DNA of 64,000 bases. Source: Parabacteroides sp. (GTDB taxonomy: Bacteria > Bacteroidota > Bacteroidia > Bacteroidales > Tannerellaceae). The notes under the pieces were generated by a model. The model was given only the letters and a program-made list of their open reading frames with translations. It made no database searches and was not told the origin of the DNA. This document shows positions 17,560 to 26,715 of the stretch, piece by piece; position 1 is the first letter of the stretch, and every line of letters starts with the position of its first letter. The stretch spans positions 62,001 to 126,000 of the forward strand of contig JAFUOJ010000024.1 of NCBI GenBank assembly GCA_017481945.1, written 5' to 3'. The position numbers and the translations under genes are program-made.

Positions 17560-17805
17560 TTATTTTAAAATGTTATTACCAATTTGAGCAAAAGAAACAG
17601 TACAAATGAGACCTAATGACATCATTGCGGTGACTTCTGAAGAAAGGTTGAAATCTTGAAAGAATAGCAAAGCACTACCAAGTATGAAAGCTGTAAAAGT
17701 GAATTGCGACAGGTTGAAGAAATAGCCTGCTAATTTTTCTTTCCTGACTTTCTCCCGTTCTTTGAGATTTTTAACTGCTTCTTGTTTAATTTGCCAATTT
17801 CCCAT
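17560..17805 (-). CDS. Small membrane protein, first gene of module copy 2
   Basis: An 81-aa protein with a basic soluble N-terminus (NWQIKQEAVKNLKEREKVRK) and then EKLAGYFFNLSQFTFTAFIL, which lines up with KELGKFFIDAAKLVLAGVVI of the copy at 20154-20339. Two hydrophobic segments follow. It is divergent from the nucleotidyltransferase gene. It is longer at the N-terminus than copies 1 and 3, and the homology is faint, so relatedness is an inference from order plus the hydrophobic pattern. Confidence 0.7.
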   Translation of the reverse strand: MGNWQIKQEAVKNLKEREKVRKEKLAGYFFNLSQFTFTAFILGSALLFFQDFNLSSEVTAMMSLGLICTVSFAQIGNNILK

Positions 17806-17892
17806 ATTGTTATAGTTTTAGTTAATATATAATGATGAACAAAGAACAACATTTTTCTTGTAAGAAACAAATGTTTTCTACTGAAGTTTTCC

Positions 17893-17900
17893 TACATTTG
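17893..17900 (+). promoter_or_regulatory. Promoter -7 element for the nucleotidyltransferase pair
   Basis: TACATTTG fits TAnnTTTG and lies inside the longest possible version of the downstream reading frame, which argues for the internal start at 17937. Confidence 0.5.
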
Positions 17901-17936
17901 CGAAATAACGGAGGAAACGAGGTAGTAAAAAGATGT

Positions 17937-18230
17937 ATGCGTTTGAAGGAAGAATATATTACATTGCTTAGAAGCTATTTTTATAATAGGGCTAAGTCGT
18001 ATGGAGTTGTTCGTATGGCTTTGTTTGGCTCTGTTGCTCGTGGAGAACAGGTTGAGTCGAGTGATGTTGATGTGGCTTATGAGGGAAAGGCAGATATATT
18101 GCTTCGTTGTCGGATGAAACGAGAATTAGAGCTTTTATTTGGTTGTAAAGTGGATGTAGTTCGCTTGCGTAAACAAATGGAGGGTTCGTTGTTTCAACAG
18201 AAAATATCAAAAGATTTAATTTATGTTTGA
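17937..18230 (+). CDS. MNT-like nucleotidyltransferase (minimal, HepT-partner type)
   Basis: A 97-aa protein, MRLKEEYITLLRSYF..., with the nucleotidyltransferase core ALFGSVARGEQVESSDVDVA: GSxxRG followed by SDxD, the two metal-binding Asp residues. The frame is open upstream to 17832, but the -7 box at 17893 makes ATG 17937 the more likely start. It overlaps the HepT-like gene by 8 bp. In studied HepT/MntA pairs the MNT partner is the antitoxin that AMPylates the HepT RNase. Here the partner is truncated, so the pair may no longer act as a toxin-antitoxin system. Confidence 0.85.
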   Translation: MRLKEEYITLLRSYFYNRAKSYGVVRMALFGSVARGEQVESSDVDVAYEGKADILLRCRMKRELELLFGCKVDVVRLRKQMEGSLFQQKISKDLIYV

Positions 18231-18420
18231 TAAAGAACGTATCGGGGAATTGCTGAATCGAATAGAGGAGGCTGTTTTGTTAATTCAGAGTAAATCTGGT
18301 TTAATAAAGAAACCAGATGATTTTTTATTGACACAGGATGGTATGTTTTTATTAAGTGGTATTCGACGAATGAAATGGGAGCTTTTCGAAATAACGGAGG
18401 ATGTTGTTAGATATCATTAG
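18223..18420 (+). CDS. Truncated HepT-like (DUF86) protein
   Basis: Only 65 aa. MFDKERIGELLNRIEEAVLL followed by IKKPDDFLLTQDGMFLLSGI matches the N-terminal helices of HepT proteins, which are normally about 110-130 aa. The C-terminal half with the R-x(4-6)-H ribonuclease motif and following Tyr is absent, and no remnant of it could be read in any frame after 18420. It overlaps the MNT gene by 8 bp. Either a decayed toxin or a shortened regulatory derivative. Confidence 0.65.
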   Translation: MFDKERIGELLNRIEEAVLLIQSKSGLIKKPDDFLLTQDGMFLLSGIRRMKWELFEITEDVVRYH

Positions 18421-18476
18421 TTGTTATGGAGAGAATGGATTCTAATTATAAATAAATTAACAGACACTATAGATAT

Positions 18477-19940
18477 ATGAAATATCGATTTTTATTGGGA
18501 ATATGGATCGCATTTTTTGCGGTGATGAGTGCATACGGACAGATAGAGGAGGAGACTCCGATGGGTGAATCGTTTTTGTACTCTTTTATGACAGGTGAGG
18601 CTGAAATTCAGGCAACGTATGGAAATAATGCGATTGAGATTGAGCGTTTAAATCAGAAGGTTTGGCCGGCAATTACTCCTTTGATGGATGGGGAGTATCA
18701 TATTTTGATTGTGTCTCATATTTATAGTGAGACGGGGGCTGTTTCTAAGACGGCTATTAATACGGCTTCTTGGCGTGCCAATACGGTTCGTCGTTATTTG
18801 AAGAATAAGTATGGATTGGATAATCGTCATATTTCTTTTTATGTAGATCGTAGTGGGGAATGGGGTAATAATGTACATGTGTACTTGCTTTATTATCCTA
18901 TGCCTGAGTTTGCGAATCGACAGATTCTTTTCTCTACGGATCAATCTTTACAGGCTATTTCGGCTACATTAAAGCGTTATCCAAAGCCTCCTTATATTTA
19001 TGTAATGAATGATCCGGAGCTTTGCGAAGATGGAGAGCCGTTTGCTTATGTGGTGAATAATAATAAGGCAGATCTTCCGTATATGCCGGGGGCTATGCGT
19101 CCGGTAGTTTCCCCGAAGAATCCAGAAGAGGCTGAAGTGGTACAAGTACAGGAACGTCGTGTCCAGAAACGAACGAGTGTGCAGACAAAGCCGAAGGAGG
19201 AAGTAAATACAGTCGTTACGACAGATCCTGTAGTGAAACGTAAGGTGGAGGTACAACCGGAACCTGTTGTGAAATATGTCCAACCGGAGCCACAATCAGA
19301 GCCGGAACCGCAATATCAATATACGAGGGAGGTTGTATCAAAGCCGAAATCAAATCGTCCGGTTTATCAGCCGTTTAATCTGACAGTAAAGACAAATTTG
19401 GTTCCTTGGGCAACTGTTTCTCCGGGAGTCGCAATTGGAACAAATGGAGCGAAGGTACATACGGGGTCGTTCATGCCAAACTTGGAGTTGGAGTATGCTT
19501 TTGCGGGTTGGGGATCTATTGCTTTGGGTGGTACCTACTCTAAGTTTAGTTATGATGGAAATCCGGATAACTTATGGGGTGTATCGGCGTTATCGTTAGA
19601 ACCGCGTTTGTGGTTTAATGATGATGGTAGTTATACTGGTTTTAATGTAGGATTACGTATGCAGTATGGAAACTTTAATGTACGAGATAATGAGCCTTTG
19701 GGGCATGGAGAGACGGGACAGTTCTTTGCTGTTGGAGCTATGTTGAATGTGGTACAACCGATTTATCGAAACTTTGCGTTTGAAGCGGGTGTCGGTTTTG
19801 GTACGCGCGTTGCTTTTGACGCCTATACGTACGAGAGAGACTATGTCGAACAGATAAGTCAGAAGGTTGAGAAGTTTTCAGTAACGCATTTTATGATAAA
19901 CTTTAGATTGTCGTTGTTGTATCGTTTTGGATTTTATTAA
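18477..19940 (+). CDS. OmpA-like / DUF3575 outer-membrane protein
   Basis: A 487-aa protein with a signal peptide (cleavage after AYG, about residue 21). Residues about 25-145 resemble a degenerate OmpA-type domain (HILIVSHIYSETGAVSKTA, WRANTVRRYLKNKYGLDNRH). A long Pro/Glu/Lys/Val-rich linker (about 200-300) could span periplasm or peptidoglycan. The DUF3575 barrel follows (LTVKTNLVPWATVSPGVAIG to the end, LSLLYRFGFY). DUF3575 proteins often accompany FimB/Mfa2-like fimbrial genes in Bacteroidales, which suits its place beside the lipoprotein locus. Followed by a bidirectional terminator. Confidence 0.8.
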   Translation: MKYRFLLGIWIAFFAVMSAYGQIEEETPMGESFLYSFMTGEAEIQATYGNNAIEIERLNQKVWPAITPLMDGEYHILIVSHIYSETGAVSKTAINTASWRANTVRRYLKNKYGLDNRHISFYVDRSGEWGNNVHVYLLYYPMPEFANRQILFSTDQSLQAISATLKRYPKPPYIYVMNDPELCEDGEPFAYVVNNNKADLPYMPGAMRPVVSPKNPEEAEVVQVQERRVQKRTSVQTKPKEEVNTVVTTDPVVKRKVEVQPEPVVKYVQPEPQSEPEPQYQYTREVVSKPKSNRPVYQPFNLTVKTNLVPWATVSPGVAIGTNGAKVHTGSFMPNLELEYAFAGWGSIALGGTYSKFSYDGNPDNLWGVSALSLEPRLWFNDDGSYTGFNVGLRMQYGNFNVRDNEPLGHGETGQFFAVGAMLNVVQPIYRNFAFEAGVGFGTRVAFDAYTYERDYVEQISQKVEKFSVTHFMINFRLSLLYRFGFY

Positions 19941-19963
19941 CAGGTAGTATTTACATAGAATAA

Positions 19964-20017
19964 AATCCCAATTTCTTTTGTTAGTCTATTTGGATAATAA
20001 TAAAAGAGATTGGGATT
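19964..20017. terminator. Bidirectional terminator between convergent genes
   Basis: AATCCCAATTTCTTTT pairs with AAAAGAGATTGGGATT (16 bp with one G-U position) around a 22-nt loop, between the DUF3575 gene and the minus-strand small-membrane pair. Confidence 0.65.
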
Positions 20018-20037
20018 TATGGTATTTTTTAGTTTTC

Positions 20038-20157
20038 CTATTCCTTTAATATTTTGTCAAGCCAAGCTTGTCCTTTCTTGGTTTTTACGATTATAACGCC
20101 GATGATACCAATAAGTGTAAGGAACATCATAACTGTTAATTCCGGTGTAATTGTCAT
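20038..20157 (-). CDS. 39-aa single-helix membrane microprotein, partner of module copy 3
   Basis: Reads MTITPELTVMMFLTLIGIIG then VIIVKTKKGQAWLDKILKE. One helix and a basic, Trp-containing tail. A longer in-frame version from 20244 exists, but the ATG at 20157 overlaps the upstream stop as ATGA and has GAGGAGA at a suitable distance, so it is chosen. Shares tail pattern with the protein at 17447-17551. Function unknown. Confidence 0.65.
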   Translation of the reverse strand: MTITPELTVMMFLTLIGIIGVIIVKTKKGQAWLDKILKE

Positions 20158-20339
20158 TTCGTTTTCTCCTCTTTTTCTATGATTGATAATCCGATAACTA
20201 ATAATAAAAAGATAGATAAACATCCAAACATATAAGTTAGCCATTTGTTACTGGCGTCTTGCATGATAGATGTGATTACAACCCCTGCTAAAACAAGTTT
20301 AGCTGCATCAATGAAAAACTTTCCTAATTCTTTTTTCAT
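20154..20339 (-). CDS. Small two-helix membrane protein (DUF6722-like), module copy 3
   Basis: A 61-aa protein: KKELGKFFIDAAKLVLAGVV, then a second hydrophobic helix (YMFGCLSIFLLLVIGLSII) and a charged tail EKEEKTK. Closest in this window to the 67-aa protein at 1230-1433. Translationally coupled to the 39-aa gene by a 4-bp overlap. Function unknown. Confidence 0.72.
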   Translation of the reverse strand: MKKELGKFFIDAAKLVLAGVVITSIMQDASNKWLTYMFGCLSIFLLLVIGLSIIEKEEKTK

Positions 20340-20410
20340 AATTAACTTGATTAAATATTTACTCTTCTTGCAAAGGAAACTAATCTTTTTCTATAAAGCA
20401 AATTATTAAT

Positions 20411-20418
20411 TACCTTTG
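20411..20418 (+). promoter_or_regulatory. Promoter -7 element for metG
   Basis: TACCTTTG, an exact TAnnTTTG match, 24 bp ahead of the metG start. No -33 box was recognised. Confidence 0.55.
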
Positions 20419-20442
20419 TGCCTCAAATAGAGAACACAAGGT

Positions 20443-22482
20443 ATGGAAAAGCATTTTAAAAGAACATTAATAACGACGGCATTGCCGTATGCAAATGGAC
20501 CGGTTCATATTGGCCACTTGGCGGGGGTGTATGTACCGGCAGATATTTATGCACGCTATCTTCGCTTGAAAGGGGAAGAGGTTTTGATGATTGGTGGATC
20601 GGATGAGCATGGTGTGCCTATTACATTGAGAGCCAAGAAAGAGGGTATTACTCCGCAGGATGTGGTAGACCGTTATCATGGTATTATCAAGAAATCTTTT
20701 GAGGAGTTTGGTATTTCTTTTGATATTTATTCTCGTACAACTTCGGATACTCATCGTCAGGTAGCTTCTGATTTCTTCCGTACTCTATACGATAAGGGAG
20801 AGTTTATTGAGAAGACCAGTGAGCAGTATTATGATGAGGAGGCGAAACAGTTTTTAGCCGACCGTTACATCACGGGTACTTGTCCGCATTGTGGTAATGA
20901 GAAGGCATACGGAGACCAATGTGAAGCTTGTGGAACCTCTTTAAGTCCGACAGACCTGATAAACCCGAAGTCTGCGATCAGTGGAAGTCAGCCAGTGATG
21001 AAAGAGACGAAACATTGGTATTTACCTTTGGATAAGTGGGAATCTTATTTGCGTGAATGGATTTTAGAGGGACACAAGGAGTGGAAACCGAATGTGTACG
21101 GACAGTGTAAGAGCTGGTTGGATATGGGCTTGCAGCCGCGTGCGGTAAGTCGTGATTTGGATTGGGGAATCCCGGTTCCTGTTGAAGGAGCGGAGGGAAA
21201 AGTATTGTATGTTTGGTTTGACGCTCCAATCGGTTATATTTCCAATACAAAAGAGTTGCTGCCTGATACTTGGGAGACTTGGTGGAAAGATCCGGAAACA
21301 AAGATGGTACATTTTATCGGAAAGGATAATATTGTATTCCACTGTATCGTGTTCCCGTCTATGTTGAAGGCAGAAGGTTCTTTCAACTTACCGGAGAATG
21401 TACCGGCAAATGAGTTCTTGAATTTGGAAGGTGATAAGATTTCTACTTCTCGTAACTGGGCTGTCTGGTTGAATGAATATTTGGTGGATATGCCGGGTAA
21501 ACAGGATGTCTTGCGTTATGTTTTAACAGCCAATGCTCCGGAGACAAAAGATAATGACTTCACCTGGAAAGATTTCCAGGCTCGTAATAACAATGAGTTG
21601 GTTGCCATCTTAGGTAATTTTGTAAATCGTGCATTGGTATTGACGGGTAAATATTTCGAAGGAAAGGTTCCGGCAGCGGGTGAATTGACAGATTATGATC
21701 GTCAGACCTTGACGGACTTTGCGAATGTAAAGGCTGATGTAGAACGTCTGTTGGATACATATCATTTCCGTGATGCCCAGAAGGAGGCAATGAACTTAGC
21801 TCGTATCGGTAACAAATATTTGGCAGATACAGAACCTTGGAAGTTGGCAAAGACGGATATGGATCGTGTGGCTACAATTATGAATATTGCTTTGCAGATA
21901 ACAGCGAACTTAGCAATTGCTTTTGAACCGTTCTTACCGTTTAGTATGGAGAAACTGAATAAGATGTTGAACGTTGAACCGTTGGGTTGGAATCGTTTAG
22001 GTTCGACAGATCTGTTGCAGGCTGGCCATCAGTTGGGTAAGGCAGAATTGTTGTTTGAGAAGATTGAAGACAGTGTGATTGAAGCACAGGTTCAGAAGCT
22101 ATTGGATACTAAGAAAGCAAACGAAGAGGCAAACTATAAGGCAAAACCAATTCGGGAGAATATCGAGTTTGATGATTTCATGAAGTTGGATATTCGTGTC
22201 GGTACAGTATTAGAGTGTACAAAGGTACCTAAGGCTGATAAGTTGCTTCAGTTCCGTATTGATGACGGATTAGAAAAACGTACGATTGTCTCTGGTATTG
22301 CTCAGCATTATAAACCGGAAGAGTTGGTTGGTAAACAGGTTTGCTTTATTGCGAATTTGGCTCCACGCAAGTTGAAAGGGATTGTATCAGAGGGAATGAT
22401 TCTTTCTGCTGAAAACTTTGATGGAAAATTGGCTGTCATTACTCCGGAGAAAGAGGTGAAACCGGGTAGCGAAGTGAAATAA
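20443..22482 (+). CDS. metG: Methionine-tRNA ligase
   Basis: A 679-aa class I aminoacyl-tRNA synthetase that charges tRNA(Met). The HIGH motif appears as [20 protein letters not shown], a zinc knuckle as [18 protein letters not shown], and the KMSKS loop as [12 protein letters not shown] (KISTS). The C-terminal about 110 residues ([20 protein letters not shown] ... [16 protein letters not shown]) form the EMAP/OB-fold tRNA-binding domain used for dimerisation. Length is as expected for the two-domain bacterial form. It has its own promoter and a downstream terminator. Confidence 0.98.
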   Translation: MEKHFKRTLITTALPYANGPVHIGHLAGVYVPADIYARYLRLKGEEVLMIGGSDEHGVPITLRAKKEGITPQDVVDRYHGIIKKSFEEFGISFDIYSRTTSDTHRQVASDFFRTLYDKGEFIEKTSEQYYDEEAKQFLADRYITGTCPHCGNEKAYGDQCEACGTSLSPTDLINPKSAISGSQPVMKETKHWYLPLDKWESYLREWILEGHKEWKPNVYGQCKSWLDMGLQPRAVSRDLDWGIPVPVEGAEGKVLYVWFDAPIGYISNTKELLPDTWETWWKDPETKMVHFIGKDNIVFHCIVFPSMLKAEGSFNLPENVPANEFLNLEGDKISTSRNWAVWLNEYLVDMPGKQDVLRYVLTANAPETKDNDFTWKDFQARNNNELVAILGNFVNRALVLTGKYFEGKVPAAGELTDYDRQTLTDFANVKADVERLLDTYHFRDAQKEAMNLARIGNKYLADTEPWKLAKTDMDRVATIMNIALQITANLAIAFEPFLPFSMEKLNKMLNVEPLGWNRLGSTDLLQAGHQLGKAELLFEKIEDSVIEAQVQKLLDTKKANEEANYKAKPIRENIEFDDFMKLDIRVGTVLECTKVPKADKLLQFRIDDGLEKRTIVSGIAQHYKPEELVGKQVCFIANLAPRKLKGIVSEGMILSAENFDGKLAVITPEKEVKPGSEVK

Positions 22483-22506
22483 TTTAAGGTTCTAAAATAC
22501 AAGAAG

Positions 22507-22542
22507 AGGCTTTCTGTTCGTTATAGTTCAGAAAGCCTTTTA
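22507..22542 (+). terminator. Terminator after metG
   Basis: AGGCTTTCTG / CAGAAAGCCT 10-bp perfect stem followed by TTTTA; it ends 7 bp before the next start codon. Confidence 0.75.
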
Positions 22543-22548
22543 TATGAG

Positions 22549-23682
22549 ATGAGTAAAGATACGATTCAAATGGTCGATTTGCATCGGCAGTATGTTCGTC
22601 TGAAACCGGAATTGGACGAGGCGATACAGCAGGTGATAGATAGTTGTGCTTTTATTAATGGGCCGCAAGTGAAAACTTTTGCCAGCCATTTAGCAGACTA
22701 TTTACAGGTTCCTTATGTCATTCCTTGTGGTAATGGTACGGACGCTTTGCAAATTGCTTTGATGGCGTTAGAACTTCAACCGGGTGATGAGGTGATTCTA
22801 CCTGCATTTACATACATTGCAGCGGTGGAAGCGGTAGCTTTGTTGGGGCTGACTCCTGTCTTAGTGGATGTAGATCCGGATACTTTCAATATTGATGTTG
22901 AAAAGATCGAAGCAGCTATTTCTAAGCGGACAAAAGCGATTGTGGCAGTACATTTGTTTGGGCAATCTTGTGATATGGAACCCATCATGGCTTTGGCAAA
23001 GGGGTATCATTTGTTTGTCGTAGAAGATAATGCACAATCCCTTGGAGCTGAATATACCTTTACTGATGGACGAGTTCATAAAACCGGAACGATTGGTCAT
23101 ATTGGAACAACCTCTTTTTTCCCCTCTAAACCATTGGCTTGTTATGGGGATGGAGGAGCGGTGATGACCTCAGATGAAGGATTGGCTAAACGTATTCGTA
23201 TGATTGCAAATCATGGACAAGAACGGAAATATTATCATCAGCGAATGGGGCTTAATTCACGTTTGGATACTTTGCAGGCGGCCATCTTAGAGGTTAAACT
23301 AAGATATTTGGATCAGTTTACGGAAGCCCGTCAATTAGTAGCACAGCGGTACGATGAGGCTTTATCTGTTTGTGAGGATCTGATTCTACCGAAACGATCT
23401 GTCTATTCTACGCATGTCTACCATCAATATACTGTACGAGTGAAAGCCGAGAAACGAAACGCTTTACAGCAACATTTAAAGGAACAGGGTGTTCCTTCCA
23501 TGATTTATTATCCTGTACCAGTACAAGAACAGGAAGCTTATCGAAACGTTTCGCGTGTAATCGGAAGTCTGGAACAGGCAACCCGGTTGACACAAACGGT
23601 ACTCTCTTTACCGATTCATACAGAGATGTCAGAAGAACAACAGCAATATATAATAGAAGCATTAACATGGATAAAAAAATAA
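22549..23682 (+). CDS. DegT/DnrJ/EryC1/StrS family PLP-dependent sugar aminotransferase
   Basis: A 377-aa protein of the family that aminates nucleotide-bound keto-sugars. It shows the substrate/cofactor loop CGNGTDALQIAL, EVILPAFTYIAAVEA, the PLP-contacting VVEDNAQSLGAEY, and the internal-aldimine Lys194 in FFPSKPLACYGDGGA. The pattern is closest to WbpE/WlbC-type UDP-3-keto-GlcNAcA 3-aminotransferases. The next gene is a WbpB/WlbA-like oxidoreductase overlapping by 16 bp, so the two would carry out consecutive oxidation and transamination of UDP-GlcNAcA. The exact product is inferred. Confidence 0.9.
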   Translation: MSKDTIQMVDLHRQYVRLKPELDEAIQQVIDSCAFINGPQVKTFASHLADYLQVPYVIPCGNGTDALQIALMALELQPGDEVILPAFTYIAAVEAVALLGLTPVLVDVDPDTFNIDVEKIEAAISKRTKAIVAVHLFGQSCDMEPIMALAKGYHLFVVEDNAQSLGAEYTFTDGRVHKTGTIGHIGTTSFFPSKPLACYGDGGAVMTSDEGLAKRIRMIANHGQERKYYHQRMGLNSRLDTLQAAILEVKLRYLDQFTEARQLVAQRYDEALSVCEDLILPKRSVYSTHVYHQYTVRVKAEKRNALQQHLKEQGVPSMIYYPVPVQEQEAYRNVSRVIGSLEQATRLTQTVLSLPIHTEMSEEQQQYIIEALTWIKK

Positions 23683-24686
23683 GATTTGCCGTCGTGGGGT
23701 GCGGCCATATAGGAAAACGTCATGCTGAGATGATTACCCGTGATCCGGGAGCAGAGTTGGTCGGCCTTTGTGATATTCGTCCTCAAGAAGAGTTGGGTAT
23801 TGAGGCCTATCCGGTTCCCTTTTTCTCCTCTTTGGCTGAGTTATTGCAAAGTGAACTTTCGGTAGATGTTATAAATATTTGTACACCTAATGGACTACAT
23901 GCTTCTATGGCTATTCAGGCTATAGAGGCAGGGTGTAATGTCGTAATTGAGAAACCGATGGCTTTAACTTTGGCAGATGCGGAGAAAGTAGTATATACCT
24001 CTTTGAAATATCGGAAACAGGTGTTCTGTGTCATGCAGAATCGTTATTCTCCTCCTTCTGTTTGGATTAAAGAGATGGTGGAATCGGGACGATTGGGTAA
24101 GATTTACATGGTACAGCTGAACTGTTATTGGAATCGGGATGAACGCTATTATAAACCGGGTGGTTGGCATGGAGACGCAACCATGGATGGAGGAACTTTA
24201 TTTACACAGTTCTCACATTTCATTGATATTATGTATTGGTTGTTTGGTGATATTTGTAATATTCAGGCCCGTTTTGCCGATTTTAATCATGCAGAAATGA
24301 CTGCTTTTGAAGACTCCGGCTTTGTGAATTTCAACTTTGTCAATGGGGGTATGGGCTGTTTGAACTATTCAACTTCTGTTTGGAATAAGAATATGGAAAG
24401 TAGTATGCTGATTGTGGCAGAGAATGGAAGTGTGAAGATTGGAGGGCAATACATGAATGAGGTGGAGTATTGCCATATTAAAGATTATGAAATGCCGGAA
24501 TTGGCACCAACAAATCCGGGAAATGATTATGGCCCTTATAAAGGTTCAGCTCAAAATCATAATTTTGTTATCCGAAACGTTGTTCGTGTCCTTTCAGGTT
24601 CCAGTACGGAATGTATTACAACCAATGTATTGGAAGGGATGAAGATTGTAGATATTATCCAACGTATTTACGCGTTAAAGAAGTAA
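23667..24686 (+). CDS. Gfo/Idh/MocA family NAD-dependent oxidoreductase (WbpB/WlbA-like)
   Basis: A 339-aa protein with an N-terminal Rossmann fold (FAVVGCGHIGKRHAEMI), the family signature EKPMAL with catalytic Lys, and the C-terminal alpha/beta domain GGWHGDATMDGGTLFTQFSH, whose His is the usual catalytic helper. The partner aminotransferase overlaps its 5' end. In the WbpB/WbpE pathway this enzyme oxidises C3 of UDP-GlcNAcA. No other polysaccharide genes are adjacent, so the product may serve a conserved surface glycan or glycoprotein. A perfect hairpin covers its stop codon. Confidence 0.88.
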   Translation: MDKKIRFAVVGCGHIGKRHAEMITRDPGAELVGLCDIRPQEELGIEAYPVPFFSSLAELLQSELSVDVINICTPNGLHASMAIQAIEAGCNVVIEKPMALTLADAEKVVYTSLKYRKQVFCVMQNRYSPPSVWIKEMVESGRLGKIYMVQLNCYWNRDERYYKPGGWHGDATMDGGTLFTQFSHFIDIMYWLFGDICNIQARFADFNHAEMTAFEDSGFVNFNFVNGGMGCLNYSTSVWNKNMESSMLIVAENGSVKIGGQYMNEVEYCHIKDYEMPELAPTNPGNDYGPYKGSAQNHNFVIRNVVRVLSGSSTECITTNVLEGMKIVDIIQRIYALKK

Positions 24687-24714
24687 GGGGAAAGAAGTTT
24701 CCCCTTACTTCTTT
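24677..24714. terminator. 17-bp perfect bidirectional terminator
   Basis: AAAGAAGTAAGGGGAAA pairs perfectly with TTTCCCCTTACTTCTTT around the tetraloop GAAG, with T-rich flanks on both strands. It covers the stop codon of the oxidoreductase gene and reaches the stop codon of the convergent Lrp gene. Confidence 0.85.
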
Positions 24715-25184
24715 TATATATGTATTCCATATTCATGTTTTACCTCATCCATCACAAAAGTACTCTCCAGCGATCCTAAACTATCAATCGTTCCTAATAC
24801 ATTTAAAATAAATTCCTGGTAGTATTTCATATTGGGAGCATGGATCTTTAAAAGATAATCATAACTACCTGATATGTTATAACATTCGGTTACTTCCGGA
24901 ATGTTTTGTATGATCTTGGTGAACTCTGAGGCAATTTCTTTGTTTAACCGTCTCAATTTGACACTACAAAAGACGACAAATCCCTGGTTCAGCTTCTCTG
25001 CGTCCAATACTGCAATGTATTTCTTTATGTATCCATTGTTCTCCAAACGTTTTAGACGTTCAAAAACAGGGGTTGAAGATAGGCTGACGCTGGCTGCTAA
25101 CTCTTTGGTCGTTAGTCGAGCATTGTTTTGTAATGTCCGGAGGATTTGAATGTCCACCTTGTCTAATTTATTGATTGTGTCCAT
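24714..25184 (-). CDS. Lrp/AsnC family transcriptional regulator
   Basis: A 156-aa protein. The N-terminal winged HTH (VDIQILRTLQNNARLTTKEL then AASVSLSSTPVFERLKRLE) and the C-terminal RAM ligand-binding domain (GSYDYLLKIHAPNMKYYQEF) are complete. Members bind amino acids and often control amino-acid metabolism. It is divergent from the sulfhydrylase gene metY, so control of sulfur amino-acid synthesis is a reasonable inference, unproven here. Confidence 0.93.
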   Translation of the reverse strand: MDTINKLDKVDIQILRTLQNNARLTTKELAASVSLSSTPVFERLKRLENNGYIKKYIAVLDAEKLNQGFVVFCSVKLRRLNKEIASEFTKIIQNIPEVTECYNISGSYDYLLKIHAPNMKYYQEFILNVLGTIDSLGSLESTFVMDEVKHEYGIHI

Positions 25185-25287
25185 AAGAATAAAATTCTTT
25201 TGAGAGTCATTTTATTATGATTATAGCGATTGTATGTTCTGTTTGATGTGGTAAAAATAGTATTATTTTCTGTATTTGCGGTAAATC

Positions 25288-25318
25288 TTGTTTGAATTAT
25301 CTTCTACTTCTACTTTTG
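25288..25318 (+). promoter_or_regulatory. Promoter for the metY-like gene
   Basis: TTG at 25288-25290, a 20-bp gap and TACTTTTG at 25311-25318, an exact TAnnTTTG match, 42 bp before the start codon. Confidence 0.6.
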
Positions 25319-25359
25319 CTGAAAAGAAATAAGAACTAAAAAATAAAAGGAATACAATT

Positions 25360-26649
25360 ATGGCAGCAAAGAATTTACATTTTGAGACGTTACAACTTCA
25401 TGTAGGACAAGAACAGCCGGATCCCGCAACAGACGCACGTGCTGTCCCTATTTATCAAACAACTTCTTATGTTTTCCGTAATTCACAGCATGCAGCAGAT
25501 CGTTTTGGACTTCGTGACGCTGGAAATATTTACGGACGTTTGACTAATTCTACACAGGGTGTTTTTGAAACACGAGTAGCTGCTCTTGAAGGAGGGGTTG
25601 CCGGGTTGGCTGTCGCTTCAGGTGCTGCCGCAATTGCTTATGCGTTGCAGAATATTTTGGGAGTAGGTGATCATGTGGTTGCTGCAGATAATTTGTATGG
25701 AGGTTCCTTCAATCTGATAACCCATACGTTGGCGAATCAAGGTATTTCCAATACGATTGTTAATGTAAATGATTTAGTTGCTTTGGAAGCTGCGATTCAA
25801 GAAAACACAAAGGCCGTTTATGTGGAAACGTTCGGTAATCCCAACTCGGACGTAACTAATCTTGACGCTGTGGCTGAGATCGCTCATCGTTATCATATCC
25901 CCTTGATTGTAGATAATACCTTTGCCACTCCTTTCTTGATTCGTCCTATTGAGCATGGAGCTGATATTGTTGTACATTCAGCTACTAAGTTTATCGGTGG
26001 TCATGGTTCCAGCTTAGGTGGTGTGATTGTAGATGGTGGTCGCTTTGATTGGAAGGCCAATGCGGATAAATTCCCAACATTAGCCAAGCCGGATCCAAGT
26101 TATCACGGAGCGATTTTTGCAGATGTTGCAGGGGCAGCAGCTTTTGTTACTCGTATTCGTGCCGTTATTTTACGTGATACAGGAGCTACCCTTTCACCTT
26201 TCAATGCATTCCTTCTGTTGCAAGGCTTGGAGACATTGTCATTGCGTGTAGAACGACATGTAGAAAATGCTCTGAAAGTGGTTGATTATCTGTCTAAACA
26301 TCCGAAGGTTGCTAAGGTAAATCACCCGTCACTTCCAACTCATCCGGATCATGCTTTATATCAATCTTATTTCCCGAATGGAGCAGCAAGTATTTTTACT
26401 TTTGAAATAAAAGGAGGACAGGAAGCTGCCTGGAAGTTTATAGATTCATTAGAGATTTTCTCTCTTTTAGCAAATGTTGCCGATGTGAAAAGTTTGGTGA
26501 TTCATCCATATACAACAACTCATTCACAGATGAGTCCAGAAGAACTAGCCCAACAACATATTACACCTTCGACAGTTCGTTTGAGTATAGGTACCGAACA
26601 CATTGATGATATAATCGCAGACTTAGAACAAGCTTTTGCGAATATCTGA
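25360..26649 (+). CDS. metY: O-acetylhomoserine sulfhydrylase (aminocarboxypropyltransferase)
   Basis: A 429-aa Cys/Met-metabolism PLP enzyme. The PLP Lys210 lies in [18 protein letters not shown], the phosphate-contacting [13 protein letters not shown] and [17 protein letters not shown] are present, and [20 protein letters not shown] is typical of this subgroup. At about 430 residues it matches the long O-acetylhomoserine form rather than the shorter MetB/MetC enzymes (about 380-400). It converts O-acetyl-L-homoserine and sulfide to homocysteine for methionine synthesis. Divergent from the Lrp regulator. Confidence 0.93.
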   Translation: MAAKNLHFETLQLHVGQEQPDPATDARAVPIYQTTSYVFRNSQHAADRFGLRDAGNIYGRLTNSTQGVFETRVAALEGGVAGLAVASGAAAIAYALQNILGVGDHVVAADNLYGGSFNLITHTLANQGISNTIVNVNDLVALEAAIQENTKAVYVETFGNPNSDVTNLDAVAEIAHRYHIPLIVDNTFATPFLIRPIEHGADIVVHSATKFIGGHGSSLGGVIVDGGRFDWKANADKFPTLAKPDPSYHGAIFADVAGAAAFVTRIRAVILRDTGATLSPFNAFLLLQGLETLSLRVERHVENALKVVDYLSKHPKVAKVNHPSLPTHPDHALYQSYFPNGAASIFTFEIKGGQEAAWKFIDSLEIFSLLANVADVKSLVIHPYTTTHSQMSPEELAQQHITPSTVRLSIGTEHIDDIIADLEQAFANI

Positions 26650-26671
26650 TAGGTTTTCATTGGATTTTCTC

Positions 26672-26679
26672 TATTTTTG
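26672..26679 (+). promoter_or_regulatory. Promoter -7 element for the Big_5 lipoprotein gene
   Basis: TATTTTTG is an exact TAnnTTTG match, 37 bp ahead of ATG 26716. It overlaps an upstream in-frame start, which supports the internal start. Confidence 0.45.
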
Positions 26680-26715
26680 CGTGTATTTGTCGAACTACAT
26701 TTGAAAATAGAGTTA

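Noticed and set aside
17832..17936. 35-residue N-terminal extension of the nucleotidyltransferase
   Set aside because: It contains the TACATTTG -7 element and is absent from the minimal MNT fold.
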